Assembly (NCBI GenBank): GCA_009801085.1
Contig: VNWV01000015.1
Coordinates: 62,001-126,000, forward strand
From: Lasiodiplodia sp. COLG20
Lineage: Eukaryota > Ascomycota > Dothideomycetes > Botryosphaeriales > Botryosphaeriaceae
Direction: 5' to 3'
Length of the DNA stretch: 64,000 nucleotides
Each line of letters begins with the position of its first letter. Positions within the stretch are counted from its first letter, which is position 1. The notes under the pieces are model-generated. The model made no database searches. It had not been told where the DNA came from and worked only from the letters and a program-made list of their open reading frames with translations. A program made the translations under genes and the position numbers. This document shows positions 10,781 through 22,121 of this stretch, piece by piece.

Positions 10781-12661
10781 ATGTCGTCCATTTCCGATTG
10801 GATTTCAGCCGGGTTTGCTATTATAGCAGCCATTGCAGCCCTTACTACTCTTGTCACGGTCTACATTGCCGCTCAGCAATTGATAACACAACATCGACTC
10901 TACAGCCACGGTCTTTCACGCCAAAGCCTTGGCGATTGGAAGCCAAAAGTTACCTCATCTTCGTTATTTGGCCTTCAAAGAAGAGTCTGCACGCCAAGTA
11001 TTAGTCTCCCAAATCTAGTTGCTAGGTCTTGGAAACCAGACTTCGCCTTCCCCGCTGGTTTTCCATGTATGTCGGATCTTGAAACCTCTACTTTGGCGAG
11101 GACTAGTTGGGTCAACTTCTTGCAAGCCCTCGGATTGTCGCCGGACAACGACCTCGGATACGAGATGCAATTTGAATCAGAACTCGTAAACGGGATCCTC
11201 CCCATGCGCTGGAAGGGAAAGGACCTGGTGGGAGTCTGTTCAATGCTCGGCTTCCAGTCCCACGAAGACGACCCTAGCTTCAAGTCACCCACACCACTTC
11301 CCATGCATTGGTCTGGGCCACTAGGCTGGATGCACTTTCGAGCTACCTCTAATGGATGCGTGGTTGAATTCAGGCGACGAATGGACCTACAAAACCAACT
11401 CTCTAATAATTTGCACGAGTATTTCGGAAGTCAGGACAAGATGATTCGTGACGATAGCCTAGTTTCGAGGCTATGGAACTCTATCAGCGGGTTTTCTCTT
11501 CCTAATCAATGGGCGCTTTTCATTGGAGGTACGGACAGGCGATCCCGAGAGACCGAAGAAGCTGAGACCACGCCTAAATCGGATGTGTACGATCATCTTT
11601 TAGCTGAGGACCTATCGGAAAAGGAGATCATGGACGCTCTATGGGGCAAGGTGAAGGATCGACCGAAAGCCCTTCGCCCGGAAGCTATCGAAAAAGGTCC
11701 ATCGCAACTGCCCTTAGGCGATCCTCTTCCGGACTTCTGTGATCAGCTGCTTGGCCTTAAACGCACTCGGTTGATCCAAGTGCTCAGACCTTGTCCGTGG
11801 CTTCTTTCTGTCGCCGTACAGGGCGAGTTGGCATGGAGTCGTGGCCTGGACTTCAACAAACGTCATGAATACGACCGGGTCTATGTCGACATCGATGAAG
11901 TCGACACCAAACGTTATCCTTACCATCTTGGTGATCTCTACATGGACAAGACCTTACTTGGACTCATGAAACAAGCAGTGATATTTCTCCGGCCCGATGG
12001 TTTCTACTTCACGCCCACCTTTCACCTTTACTCGGATGTTCAGGAATTATTTAGGCACGTTGAAAAGCTATCTAATGACAGTAGGATAGATAAGGGGAAG
12101 AAAATATTCAACAACATTCGAATTGAGGATTCTCAGGGTGCATACAAGAGCCTCTATTACACAATGGAGCTCTGCAACCATTTCCAATGGTCCAGAACTT
12201 TCAGACAAGCCGTTTTTACGGTTGAGGACATGCGCATCATCTGCATCGCCTCAACCGAACTCGACAGAATTCTCTCACCAGAGGCCTTACTGAACGATAT
12301 GGATCCATTATGGGACATTGTCTGGGCTATGGTGGTGAGTCCTGAGCTTCTTGAGGATGTTGTCAAGTGCTTCAATGAGGTTGGATTCTCGGGATTCCGC
12401 CAGGCAAAAGTCGAGACCTATGGAAATCCCCAGGATGAGAAATCCCTGCTTTTCACTTTGCCGGGCGACACAAACACTGGACGTGAACCTAGGTCCAGGA
12501 GGTATACTATTCCATTGCTTTCTGATGGCAAATTCTCAGGCGCGCAAATCCTGGCCGCGTGCACACATGTTTTTATCAGGTTTTTCTGGACTGAGAAGGG
12601 ATACGCTACTGATGTTACCATTTACGACGCCACGATCCCTCAGAATGTCACTATGTGCTAG
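10781..12661 (+). CDS. Single-pass membrane-anchored fungal protein of unknown function
   Basis: One uninterrupted frame of 626 residues from the ATG at 10781. The same frame is open back to an ATG at 10670, but that extension is basic and low-grade, while MSSISDWISAGFAIIAAIAAL begins with the hydrophobic segment expected at the N-terminus of this type of protein. Residues 8-28 form one membrane span, followed by YIAAQQL. The remaining 590 residues appear soluble, have no nucleotide-binding or catalytic motif I know, and contain a Glu/Thr-rich linker near residue 265. I recall similar hypothetical proteins in Pezizomycotina but no function. The gene is head-to-head with the triple-AAA gene, so co-regulation is possible but unproven. 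Confidence 0.8.
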   Translation: MSSISDWISAGFAIIAAIAALTTLVTVYIAAQQLITQHRLYSHGLSRQSLGDWKPKVTSSSLFGLQRRVCTPSISLPNLVARSWKPDFAFPAGFPCMSDLETSTLARTSWVNFLQALGLSPDNDLGYEMQFESELVNGILPMRWKGKDLVGVCSMLGFQSHEDDPSFKSPTPLPMHWSGPLGWMHFRATSNGCVVEFRRRMDLQNQLSNNLHEYFGSQDKMIRDDSLVSRLWNSISGFSLPNQWALFIGGTDRRSRETEEAETTPKSDVYDHLLAEDLSEKEIMDALWGKVKDRPKALRPEAIEKGPSQLPLGDPLPDFCDQLLGLKRTRLIQVLRPCPWLLSVAVQGELAWSRGLDFNKRHEYDRVYVDIDEVDTKRYPYHLGDLYMDKTLLGLMKQAVIFLRPDGFYFTPTFHLYSDVQELFRHVEKLSNDSRIDKGKKIFNNIRIEDSQGAYKSLYYTMELCNHFQWSRTFRQAVFTVEDMRIICIASTELDRILSPEALLNDMDPLWDIVWAMVVSPELLEDVVKCFNEVGFSGFRQAKVETYGNPQDEKSLLFTLPGDTNTGREPRSRRYTIPLLSDGKFSGAQILAACTHVFIRFFWTEKGYATDVTIYDATIPQNVTMC

Positions 12662-13389
12662 ATTCTGCGTTCAGTCAAGTAACTATCTGGGTAATTGGAG
12701 AGAAGATCGTCCAGTTGGTTTAGCCATCATATGACAAAATGTGACAGGATAACAAGTCAACAGTGGTCGAGGAGGCAGAAGCACTTATCTTTATTGGATT
12801 AGATAGGTTCTTCATTAATGCTACTCGTTGAAAGGCATTGATAAGGATGACTCTTGCAGCATGCAAGTACGTTCTCAGCTCAAATTCTTTCGGTGGCGTT
12901 TTATCACTGCGTGTCGTGCGGACACGTCAGGCTGTGAGTAGCGATTCATAGCCAATCATTTACTGCATGTCTCTATCTGTGCACACAGGTGGCCTCTTCA
13001 GCTGCGACAGGGCGGGGCCTGCTTACGGCCAAGACTCGTAGCAAGCGCAGGCGGCTTAGCAAGAAATCAGCAAACGGATGGTAAGCGGCCTCAGATGGCC
13101 CACTTAAGCGACTTCGAAGCTTAACCGCTTGTCAAGCAGTCAAGAGAGCCAAGTGCAAGCATGGATCCTGCTACATGATCAAGCGATTCCTTGCGTCTTT
13201 CCAGATCTTCATCATCATTATTGGACTTCTAGTTCATAGAGGTCAGTAATCCAGCCCCGCTGGACAGACCACCAGGGTTATAGTTGCCCAGATGGGCAGA
13301 AGGTGCAGATTAAGATGTTTGCGGCGGCGCCGCTTCCGCCTCAGCTGAACCTAGGCTGGTCTATGTGGCCATTTGCCATTTTCTCGGCT
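12662..13389. other. Intergenic region, no gene recognised
   Basis: About 730 bp with only short, unconvincing frames. It ends at the left piece of the interrupted dispersed repeat. Confidence 0.6.
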
Positions 13390-13511
13390 GGCGATGATCG
13401 TGAAATGCATGCGGATCGGGCTTGTTGTTGGGAGGGAGGGTATCTTGGGGGCGAATCTTTATCCTCTGCTATGACTTGGCTGTTGAACACGCGATATGCA
13501 ATACACCCCTC
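13390..13511 (+). repeat. Dispersed repeat, left piece (copy B)
   Basis: Matches 2591-2711 closely (GGCGATGAT, GTGAAATGC, GGGCTTGTT, CTGCTATGAC, GATATGCAATACACC). The match stops around 13511 and resumes at 14901, so this copy is interrupted. Confidence 0.7.
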
Positions 13512-13899
13512 CCACGAGCTTGCTTGTGAAGGAACTCCGTAATCGTTAGCTGGGTGTCGAGCTTGTCATGCCTTGCCTTGCCATGCGCCGCGCTGCGCCG
13601 CGTCGTAAATCGCCCCTCTCTTGTGCCTCGCCGTTGCGCCGTGAGCCGCTCATGTAGTTAGTTCGCCTGCAGTTCGAGTCGCTTGGTTCTTTTTCCTGCT
13701 TCTTGAGGTTCTTGCCACTCGTTTGGAACGAACAAATTCCGCCATTTGCGTCCCTCCTTGCCTAATAGTCGCGCTTGCGTTCCAGCGCTACTTAGACTGT
13801 TTGCTCAATAGGAGGATCTTTCTTAAGAGGAATGGGCGTAGTAGATTTTGGCAAGGCTCCAGAAGATGGTGAGTGAGAGGCATGGGCTCCTTGGAGGAG

Positions 13900-14890
13900 C
13901 AAAGCCGTCAGGCTTCGCGAGTCGAATGCGGTTGTCAAGCATAGGTGCTCCAGCAAGACAACGAACACGACTGCGGCCTCTTCGTCATCATCCAAGCTAA
14001 CTACATCATCTCGCGTGCCAGTATGCCCCGCTCGGCCGGCGACCAGTTCTGGTGAGCCGCCTTTCGCTGCGCCTGCAACCTGCAAAGAGGCCTGCGCCTC
14101 CACGACGATGAACTCACCGCGGAGCCCGCTTCCATAAAGACGACGCCCACGACCACCACCGAGGCTATTCACCAGCAGCGTCAGCACGATGAGCGGGAGC
14201 AGCCGCCGGGCCCGTGGCTCCTCGTCTTCCTCCGCGCCCACGCCGCGGCCAGGACGGCGCGGTAGTTCTCGGTCGTGGGCGCGAGCCTGAGCGCCGAGGA
14301 GCATCTACATGGACATCTTGTACGCTCTGCGGCGGTGACATTCGATGGTAACGGCACAGGGCGCCAGCTGGGGGCGCGGAACAAGGCTGTGGCGGCGTTG
14401 GTCCGGCGCGCGGAGGACCTCTGCGCCAGGGTGAGGGCGGAGCATGAGCGGGCGGTGCGGGCGGTGAGGGACTTGATGGAGAGGGTATAGGCGGCGATAG
14501 GCGATGCGGCCCAGAAGGTGAAGGAGGCGAAGGTTAGAGCGAAAGACGCGGAGGAAGAGGTTAAGGAGGCGAGAGAATGGATGAAGAACGCTGAAGGACG
14601 AGGGCGGCTGGGGAGATTACGAGAACGTAGTAATGGGTGGAGTGTAGATACGATTCTCGTATTCTGTATCTCTTTTAGCATACTCTTGAACTTAGCCGTA
14701 GACCTTTGGCGGGAGAGCTTTGATTGTGTATATGTGCGGTCTTTGTATGGGAGTGTGATGGCCCAAGCCCACCAAGTCAAACTTCCCCGGTCTCTCACTC
14801 GATTTAGCCGTAGGCACGGCCGCCGCGCCGCGCCACCAGTTACTGCCCAAGCCAACCTCTTCAGGTACGAGCTGTTGGAGCTGGGTGTTT
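13900..14890 (+). pseudogene. Decayed Ulp1-like (C48) peptidase gene
   Basis: One frame reads as protein for about 300 codons but is broken by stops at 13942, 14053, 14263 and 14488. It contains QQDNEHDCGLFVI at about 13951-13989, which carries the Gln, Asn and Asp-Cys-Gly of the Ulp1/SENP SUMO-peptidase active site. Downstream come a Gln/Arg-rich stretch, a long charged coiled coil (RRAEDLCARVRAEHERAV to KEAKVRAKDAEEEVKEARE) and a hydrophobic segment (ILVFCISFSILLNLAV). Three of the stops are TAG, each one C to T step from CAG. The upstream catalytic His and Asp regions are not recognisable. In fungi and plants, Ulp1-like domains are often carried by DNA transposons. The neighbouring split repeat fits an insertion here. 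The protein cannot be functional as it stands. Confidence 0.6.
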
Positions 14891-14900
14891 GCGTTAGTGT

Positions 14901-15091
14901 ACCACTCTAGCCGTTAATTTTCTTCTGTATTCCGCAGCCAGCATTTTCAGACAAGGCTGGTGAGAAGTTCGAAGGAGTAGAAGGTGCGGGTGGCCAGTCC
15001 GCTAAGGGTGGGGGGAGGCATAGACCGAGAGTGTTGAAGTTTGTTCACATTATTACCCAATACCGCATTACGGGCACAAGAGAAGCGCATT
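14901..15091 (+). repeat. Dispersed repeat, right piece (copy C)
   Basis: Matches 2707-2895: ACCACTCTAGCCG, TTTTCAGAC, GTGTTGAAGTTTGT, CACATTAT and AGAGAAG occur in the same order and spacing. With 13390-13511 it makes up one full copy split by about 1.39 kb. Confidence 0.7.
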
Positions 15092-15210
15092 CAATCTATA
15101 AAGCTCTCATATCTATTTCATTCATTCTGAGTAAATTCATCAGTCATCAAGTTGTAAACGCATACCTTTCAACCCAGTTGTGTGCCCTTCAGTCTACCAA
15201 ATAGAATTCG

Positions 15211-17506
15211 TCACACAGGTACAAACCGCAATTTCCCCGTTTCCTCATCTTGTCCAATCTGATATCTGACACGATCAAGCTCCGACTCGTTCGCGGCAAG
15301 GTCGAACTCGCCGTTGTACCGATGCTGCAGCGCTGCCGTGATGATCTCCGTAGTTCCACGCTGCTTCTCCCGCGTGATGATCAGCAGCCCTGTTCGGACG
15401 AGGGCTATCAGGATTCCAACGATGGTAACACCGACACCGAGCTTCGAAGTGCGTGATCCGATCTCCCAACCCCAGATCTCCTGCTTGATGTTCGTCCAGA
15501 GCACGGTTCTGTTGCCGACCTGCGGCGGCTGTGACGAGGTAGAAGGAATGGGGTTGCTCGTGAACGTGACAAGGGAAGCCGCCTGAGCCATGGTGTACAC
15601 AAGTGCTCCAATAAAATTTGAGAAATCCGGGCCACTGACCGGATTCTCATCAAACGCCGCCTGAGTGAAATTTTGGAACATGAGAACCGCGTCCCGCCTT
15701 GAAGAAAGGTTTCCATCCGGGTTGATTCCCCATGCAGCAAGAACCCACGCCGGATTGAATACCATGGGACGGATCTTATCTGACTGTGGGGGATCAGGAA
15801 CTATTACATCCTGAAGCTTGGGAAAGATTGTTGTTGCATCAAAGGTATACGTGGCAAAACCGTACGAAAGGGAGAACATTGTCACCCAGACCAATTCTGG
15901 ATGTGGAGAGGTGGGTCTCGAGAGTTCTATCACTAAGGTACCCTCAGATTTGAATGTGTCATCGTCGCACTGATTGCCCTCGGTGGCTGTGCCGTTCCTG
16001 AGGCACGGATCGGAGGAGTCGCTCTGAAATGTCTGAAAGCGGTCAGACCAGTAGATCCGTATCTTGATTGGCAACAACTCTTTATTTTCATCTGCGATAA
16101 TCGTGAACGAGGCGATCGTGTCGTTCTTGCTTGCCTTGTCCCATCTTAGGAGGCCGCCGAAACATGTCGTCGTGGTTACCATCTCAATTTCCGAGTGATA
16201 ACAGAGAACTTCGCGGCTGCTATCGATTTTAGCTGTAGTCAAGCTTCCATAGTCCACAGCGGCCTGCATCCCGATTATCGGTCCTTGGCGCTGAAGGACA
16301 AGAGACTTCGAATTGTTGTAGGCTTCAAAGCGCTCCGTATAACTAGGCTTCGTTGGCTTTTTACCTTCGGAGATAGCGTAAAGTTCTTCGAAGTCATTGG
16401 ATAGTGAGCGGAGTACCTGTCTGCTTGGAACCCACATAGTGGGTGTTTTCTCATTTGAGTTCCGATCGGGATTACTTGTGTTGTATACGAAAGGCAGAAT
16501 ACCCTCGTATGAGACAACAGTGCTTTGGAACTGATATGAATCTTCGATCGATTCATCATATGCTTTGTCAATTATGACAGCGTTACCGATAATAAATGCA
16601 TCGATGTCGTTCTTGTGATGCCTTTGGAAGCATGTGTAGTCAGGCTTTCTCAAGTCGTCAGCGGTACATCCAGGAGTGAGATTTCCCGCTGGTGGACTAT
16701 CGGCTTCCAACTGAACGAAGTAGGTCTCGTTGAAGTTATTGGCCTCTTTCCAGTGGAGAGTGGGTATTATAAGAATAGCTATCGATGGACCTATAAGGTT
16801 GGCAATGATGCACATTAAGATGGCCAGTAATGCGAAGAGATACAGGCACGTCTTGTGCGTACGATTGCTGACCGCAGCCCTTCCAGACTCTACTCTGAGA
16901 GTTTTGGATCGCATTAGACCAAGCAGCCAGAGGAGATCGGCGTACTCCAGATGCGTCAAAATATGTCCGGTGGGAAGACCTATGTTACTCAGTGCTCTGA
17001 TCGCTCTTTACTGTCATGTGTAATTACGTACCTTCTGTTCGCCGAGCGAGAGTATAGGCTACGAGGTATACCAAGCTTGAAGCGATATACATGAACCACA
17101 CCTCGAGAAACTTTGAAACAAACTGCAGAGCGCCTAGTACATTGTGATTCTCCTTGTCGTATTTTTCGATCAATGAGTTGTTGGTGACTTCAGGGCCATA
17201 TTGGATGACTCCGCACGTCTTCTTGAAACACCAAAGAGTACCTCCCCAGACAATGCTACTATAGTTGAGCCACAGCAGAAATATCATTGCTAAAGCCCAT
17301 ATGAGGCCAGCGCAAAGCCTAAAGTTATGAACGAACGACCTCCAGTTGCTTTTGTTTCCCTTCGTAGTTGTCTGGTCTGTGTGTGGCACGAGGTTTTCCT
17401 GGTCGGATAGAGTTGAGTGCAAATGATGCATCTCGTAGTCTCCCTGAGTATGAGTGCTTCGATCTTGGTTCGAGCTTGGGCTACGTGACATGTTTCTAAT
17501 TGGCAA
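15211..17506 (-). CDS. Four-pass fungal membrane protein with large outer domain
   Basis: Two exons (17506-17032 and 16979-15211) joined across a 52-nt intron give 747 residues. Predicted spans are at about residues 61-85 (LIWALAMIFLLWLNYSSIVWG), 140-157 (FMYIASSLVYLVAYTLA), 200-225 (LYLFALLAILMCIIANLIG) and near 670 (VGVTIVGILIALVRTGLLII). Between spans 3 and 4 lie about 440 residues with many N-x-S/T sites and several Cys, so that part is probably outside the cell or in the secretory lumen. Proteins of this plan are common in Pezizomycotina and have no known function. The first ATG (17506) is used. An ATG five codons on would serve equally well. No enzyme motif was seen. Confidence 0.8.
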
Positions 17507-19050
17507 GTAAGCCTGTGAGCCTTCAAGGGCCGAGTACCTTTATCATTGGGTTAACATACCAGGTAGGTGCACGCTCACGCGGATATAATGAGCTTTGAGT
17601 TCTTTTGGGCTGAAAATTGCAAAGGCTGAGGAGAGGGAATACGTGGTATGGAGAGATACTCCTCATTTAAAGTTAGACTGTTGTGGCACCGAAATCTCCG
17701 TACGGCTGATGCAGCATAACTAAAGACCAACCTCGTCTAAGAGATGGACATAGCAAATAAGATGCTACTCTATAGATAGCGTTACCGATTACAAAGCTTA
17801 AATGAGTCATTAAATGCTGGATAGACGGCTGATAAGAAAACAGGTTTTGGCTCAAGTCTGCCGGGATAAGTAAACGAGGCTACCAGCCATCTTACGGCTG
17901 AGTCGACAAAGAAGGACCTACCACAACACCAGATTACCTCCGCCTTTCCAGCACGAGGGCTATCACATTGGGGCTATCAGCTCGTCACGCACACGCGTCT
18001 GCCTTGTGATGTTGCCAGAAGCCACTCAGTGGGTGGAAGCCTGGGATGAAGTCAGGGGCGAAAGGCCAGGCCAGGTTTGTTGTGGCTGAAGGTGCGGACC
18101 TGGAGGCCAGAAAATCACCACATGTGGGTAGCTGAAGCTATCCTCCGGATGTGTATGCAGAATTTTTAATTCGAAATTCTCGTCCGGATGATAGTTTCGA
18201 CTACCCTGATAGGTATTTTGTGGTGGGCTTTGATATGCGTACTCATGCATGATAAACGACATTGGTCCCTATGATGGATATAGAAGACATGTAGCGCTCA
18301 AGATAAGACCCATGTTGCTGATAAGCTTCCTCTCTAAGATACTGCGGCGCGCTTAGCACTGGCCTCTGCGGTGCTGACGTTAAAATTGGCCAGTTGTTGC
18401 AGCAACAAAAAGAAGCCTGGTTGTTCACAACCACGTAAACTGTAACAATCTAATTATGACTTTAATATAACGAGGGTGATTGACGACAGTGGAAGCTTAG
18501 TAAATGTGCTCAGAGGGTGTTTTGGCACAAATGTTTCCGCGGCAGGCTGACATGCATGAGCTGAGCCGTCGTGCAGAGATCCCAGCAAGACCGTGTATAA
18601 TCAGCTCCAAGGCTGAGACTTGTAAGCCTTCAGCCTCTTCCGGTCAGTTATGATTGGCTTATGAGGCAAAATTTAACTTACCCATTATGGGACGGTGTGC
18701 TGAGCACGCCTTGTGGCAAAGGGTCCGGGGCAAGAAATAGCGAGTGGAGGCCAGGATTTTCAGCCACTATACGAAGGCTCAGCTATCTCTCGCTATAGCT
18801 GTCAACTCATACCCCCTTGCGAGTAAGCGAACCAGTCGTGTCGCTGCGCAAAGCGCCGGGTGCACGTTTCTTTTTCTCCACTGATAGCCTTGCAGTTCTA
18901 GACCGCATCCATTTTCTGCCATGCACGGGACAACCAACGTGCCGTTATCAACGGCGGAATCAATAGGCTCAGATGAAGCATCATCTGGCGCTCTCGAAAG
19001 GATTTACAACCGATGCGCATAGTTGAATTTGGAGCTCAGCTCGCCGATCT
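17507..19050. other. Intergenic region, 1.5 kb, with a foldback element
   Basis: No gene seen. Bases 18126-18206 are an 81-bp palindromic element with a second copy at 58741-58821. Confidence 0.6.
18126..18206 (+). mobile_element. 81-bp foldback (MITE-like) element, copy 1
   Basis: Starts GGGTAGCTGAAGCTATC and ends GATAGTTTCGACTACCC, so the outer 28 bp on each side are imperfect inverted repeats around a loop of about 25 bp containing TTTTTAATTCGAAATT. A copy of exactly the same length lies at 58741-58821. No clear target duplication is visible. The size and structure fit a miniature inverted-repeat transposable element. Confidence 0.7.
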
Positions 19051-20786
19051 TCAGTGAAGCTGCTGCCAATGCTCTCCCCAGAAAGCATTGGTCAAAGGAA
19101 ATTGTAACAAGATCTTCTCCAAGTCTTCGCAACGGAGATCGAGTTGCCACATGACCCCCCTAAGGCGCTCTTCAAACCACTCTTGTGGCAGCCTGGTACC
19201 GACACCTCTGCCGGCGAGGACCCATCCAACAAAGAGGACCCAGGTCAAGCTATGCAAGTGGGCTACGCGTACCCACTGGTCAATCAGATCAGGTACGGAT
19301 AAGGTTGTCTTGAGCCGCTGAACCAGGAAATTGTACAATGTTCTACGAAAAGGCATTTCACTCAGTGCGCCAAGGAGGAACAACTGTGCTGCCTGAGCCA
19401 CAGCACAGCGTACCCTCTGCGCCGCTGACAGGGTTGATTGATGCGTGCCACGTTCGTGGTCAACCTTGAATTCTGCTAGGATGAGCAAAAGCTTGTATTC
19501 TGAGTCGTAGAGGATGCTTCGCATGGTTGTTCTGGTTGTCTGCCCAGCCCAGTCTGGATCTTGAGCGATACTCAAATGGTGCAGGCTGAGAAGTATGCCG
19601 TCAAGATCCGCTCCACTCAACGGAAGGCGAGGTTGGCCGCGTTGATGCCGAAGTGACGCTTGTCGTTGCAGCTCGAGCGGAAAGGTTTCCCTCCACTGCT
19701 TCAAACTGCCTGGAGAAAGCTCTTTGTACAACGCTGGAATTGTCATGTGGCGCATGTGGAAGCAGAATTCGGACCAGACAATCACGCTTTGTGTGAATGG
19801 TTCGAACGTGGCAAGGCCGCCTCGAAAATTTACGATATCAATCAAGCCACTGTAATGCCGATCAGATACATCGTTGAAGCCCTGATTGGTCTAATACTCT
19901 TTCAGCACAGGTGCGTCACATGTTTCAGGTGAGTGGGTGGTACTTACTGCACACATTGCCAGACAGCAAACTGCGGCCGCGATAGAGTCAGATATGGGGC
20001 TTCCGGCGTCGATATACCTTTTGACCAGGCTACCCGCTTGACACTCCCAAGATAAAAATTCGGCGTTCACCTCCTTTCCTCGCATGATGCTATATACGAT
20101 AGCCGTGTACCAAATGGCTGCAAGGAACGTGGCCGGCTCGAATTTTGCTAGCCTCCAGAACGAGTTCGCCCATGGGGGCGGACTCTGCCTGCGAAGTTCA
20201 GGTGCAACATTGCCTATTCTTCCTCAGCCATTAGGTCTTGAAAATTTGTGAAATGCCATACTGACCATCCGAGTACGGAATCTGAATCGGCAGATCAAAA
20301 AAGTCTTCTCTCCAAATCAGCTACAATCCGAAACAAAAAGCAGCGAGGTTTCATTCGCTTACAAAACTCCACCACATTCCGGTAAACAGGTGTCTCCTTG
20401 ACCGGCATCGAGTCAAACGGATCAATATTCCCCATGCTAATGCTCCAGATCGTGTGTTCGTCCAACCTCGCAGCTACTGTCGCTGCTTGCTGCGAGTGCC
20501 TCTCAGCCTTTTGTATCCCGCTCCGCCGCTTGTTCTCGTGCGCATGAAACCTGACATGGCTCCGCACATCGCGTCTGACCGTCCGTGCACGTGGCTTCTT
20601 CGCTTTCTGCCTCTCGCTTGCCGCCGCATCCACCTGGACGAACAGCAAGGGTTGCGCGCCTGCGATTGGCGGCAGCTGGAATGACGGCGGTGGATCGCGG
20701 AAGGCTAGCTCGCGCGTATCGGCGGCTCGTGGCGCAGGCGGACCCTGCGGCTCGCCAACGCTTGGCTCCGATCGTCTCGTCGACAT
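19051..20786 (-). CDS. Fungal transcription regulator, Fungal_trans_2 type, no zinc cluster
   Basis: Four exons (20786-20363, 20304-20266, 20213-19948, 19890-19051) with introns of 58, 52 and 57 nt give 522 residues. The N-terminus is Pro-rich and has no Zn2Cys6 motif. At about residues 50-95 it carries PLLFVQVD, then a basic run with KKPRARTVRRDVRSHV and HENKRR, a pattern found at the start of many zinc-less members of this regulator group. NIDPFDSMPVKETP follows. Downstream are FDLPIQIPYSDGNV and the family hallmark NQGFNDV...HYSGLIDIVNFRGGL. Exon 2 is only 39 nt. The target genes are unknown, and the nearest genes give no hint. Confidence 0.8.
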
Positions 20787-21340
20787 GCTCGTCTGGGTCA
20801 ACACCTGGGAGCAATCAGCCTTGGCTGGCTAGGGGTTAAAGCGGATGTTCGGTCTGTAGATGCCTGTCCGCCCTACTGCCCCGCGTCATCTCGTCGGAGT
20901 TGAGGCTCACTCAGCCCCGCAGGGTTGGAGATAGGCCAATCAGATGGGTGCTCGGCGCACCCTCCCAAAGAGGACATCGAACTCACTGGAAATGGAAATG
21001 ATCGCTGGAGGATTATAGCCGTCAGCGAAACCATGATCTTCGGCTATTAGTGGCTGGGATTTCGATAGAGCCGCACTATCCACAAAGGGTAAACAAGGAT
21101 ATTCGTAGAGGATTCATGATGCTTTTGAGCGTACGTAGTAGCTTCAAATTTAGAAAAGGATGGCGTTAGTAGTATGTTGGTTTCTCACCAAGTTTGAGAA
21201 TAAAGATGCGCCGTTTCTGACGGAATCATTGCTGAAACATCCGCTCTAAACTCGCAAGAGGTCTTGAGTGTTCTTTCTCAGAATTCATATCTCGAAGAAT
21301 ACTTCTCATTGTTCATCAAAACTATTGTCAGAGAACAACG
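20787..21340. other. Intergenic region between divergent genes, nothing recognised
   Basis: This 554-bp stretch holds the promoters of the regulator (-) and the small CxxC protein (+). No repeat or gene is visible. Confidence 0.6.
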
Positions 21341-21679
21341 ATGTACGACAGCAAAACAGTCCAACCCTCATCGGGGATATCCAGGTACACTAGCATTCCT
21401 CTACCAAAAATCCCTAACATATTGACAGAATATAATCATAGACAAATCACCGCTGGGGCTCAAGTCAATATGCGGTCTACGTCACAACAACCTCATCTGA
21501 GGACAACCCTCTCGTCTCAGGGAATTAGGATGGACGTTGGCTGGATCTGGTACTGTTGTGGGTGCTGCACTGGTGGCAATAGGGTGGAGGCGTGGAAATA
21601 CACCTGCCCTGTGTGCGGACATTTTGCTTGCAGCTGCTGTTCTTTTGAGTTCTACGGCAAGTGCTCGAACCAAGGCTAG
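21341..21679 (+). CDS. Small CxxC zinc-ribbon-like protein
   Basis: A single frame of 112 residues. The N-terminal 65 residues are polar and uncharacteristic. The C-terminal 45 residues hold a dense cysteine pattern (WYCCGCC, YTCPVCGHFAC, SCCSFEFYGKC) of CxxC pairs that could bind one or two zinc ions. Similar short fungal proteins exist with a Trp-led CxxC ribbon and no known role. A GT...AG pair at 21385-21431 could be an intron, so the N-terminal half is less certain than the cysteine part. Confidence 0.5.
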   Translation: MYDSKTVQPSSGISRYTSIPLPKIPNILTEYNHRQITAGAQVNMRSTSQQPHLRTTLSSQGIRMDVGWIWYCCGCCTGGNRVEAWKYTCPVCGHFACSCCSFEFYGKCSNQG

Positions 21680-22121
21680 AATCAGTGCAGAAATTGTTGG
21701 ATATACTCCTATACCTATACCATTAACCGAGAGATGATCTTTGGCTTTCTCTCGGTATACCTGCCGCAAATTAACTTTTAATCCTACCCTCACGTGGAAC
21801 CGCGCCACCTCGTGGTATTGCAAGTTTACAGCATCACGTTTGTTTAAAACGAGCCATTTGACCACAACCATCTTCACTCAACTTGAACTTGCTCGTCTCT
21901 CAATATCCTCCTCGAATCCGATTCCTCAACTTTGTCTTCCATATTAACAGCTCTCCAGACATCCATTTCCCCAACCTCAACTTGCAATACCGGTTCCGTC
22001 ACCACTGTCTTTGGCCAGCATGCCAACTACCAAGCCCTCACCGAAGCCTGGTTCAATGCTTCCAGCCTCCCAAAACCATGATCCATGATCCATGATCCTT
22101 AGACCGCTGAGGGTGACGCAT
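21680..22121. other. Intergenic region between converging genes, nothing recognised
   Basis: About 440 bp. It contains a CATGATCCATGATCCATGATC run near 22078-22098 (three 8-bp units), but no gene. Confidence 0.6.

Noticed and set aside
13670..13690. TTCGAGTC box resembling the T-loop of a tRNA
   Set aside because: No matching A-box or acceptor stem could be folded around it. I found no credible tRNA gene anywhere in the window.
14181..14855. 224-codon frame on the - strand over the Ulp1-like relic
   Set aside because: Ser/Arg/Ala-rich composition without motifs, whereas the + strand reads as a charged coiled coil and a C48 active site despite its stops.
22078..22098. CATGATC triple repeat, considered as an operator or attachment site
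   Set aside because: Too short and simple, lies between converging genes, and is not repeated elsewhere in the window.
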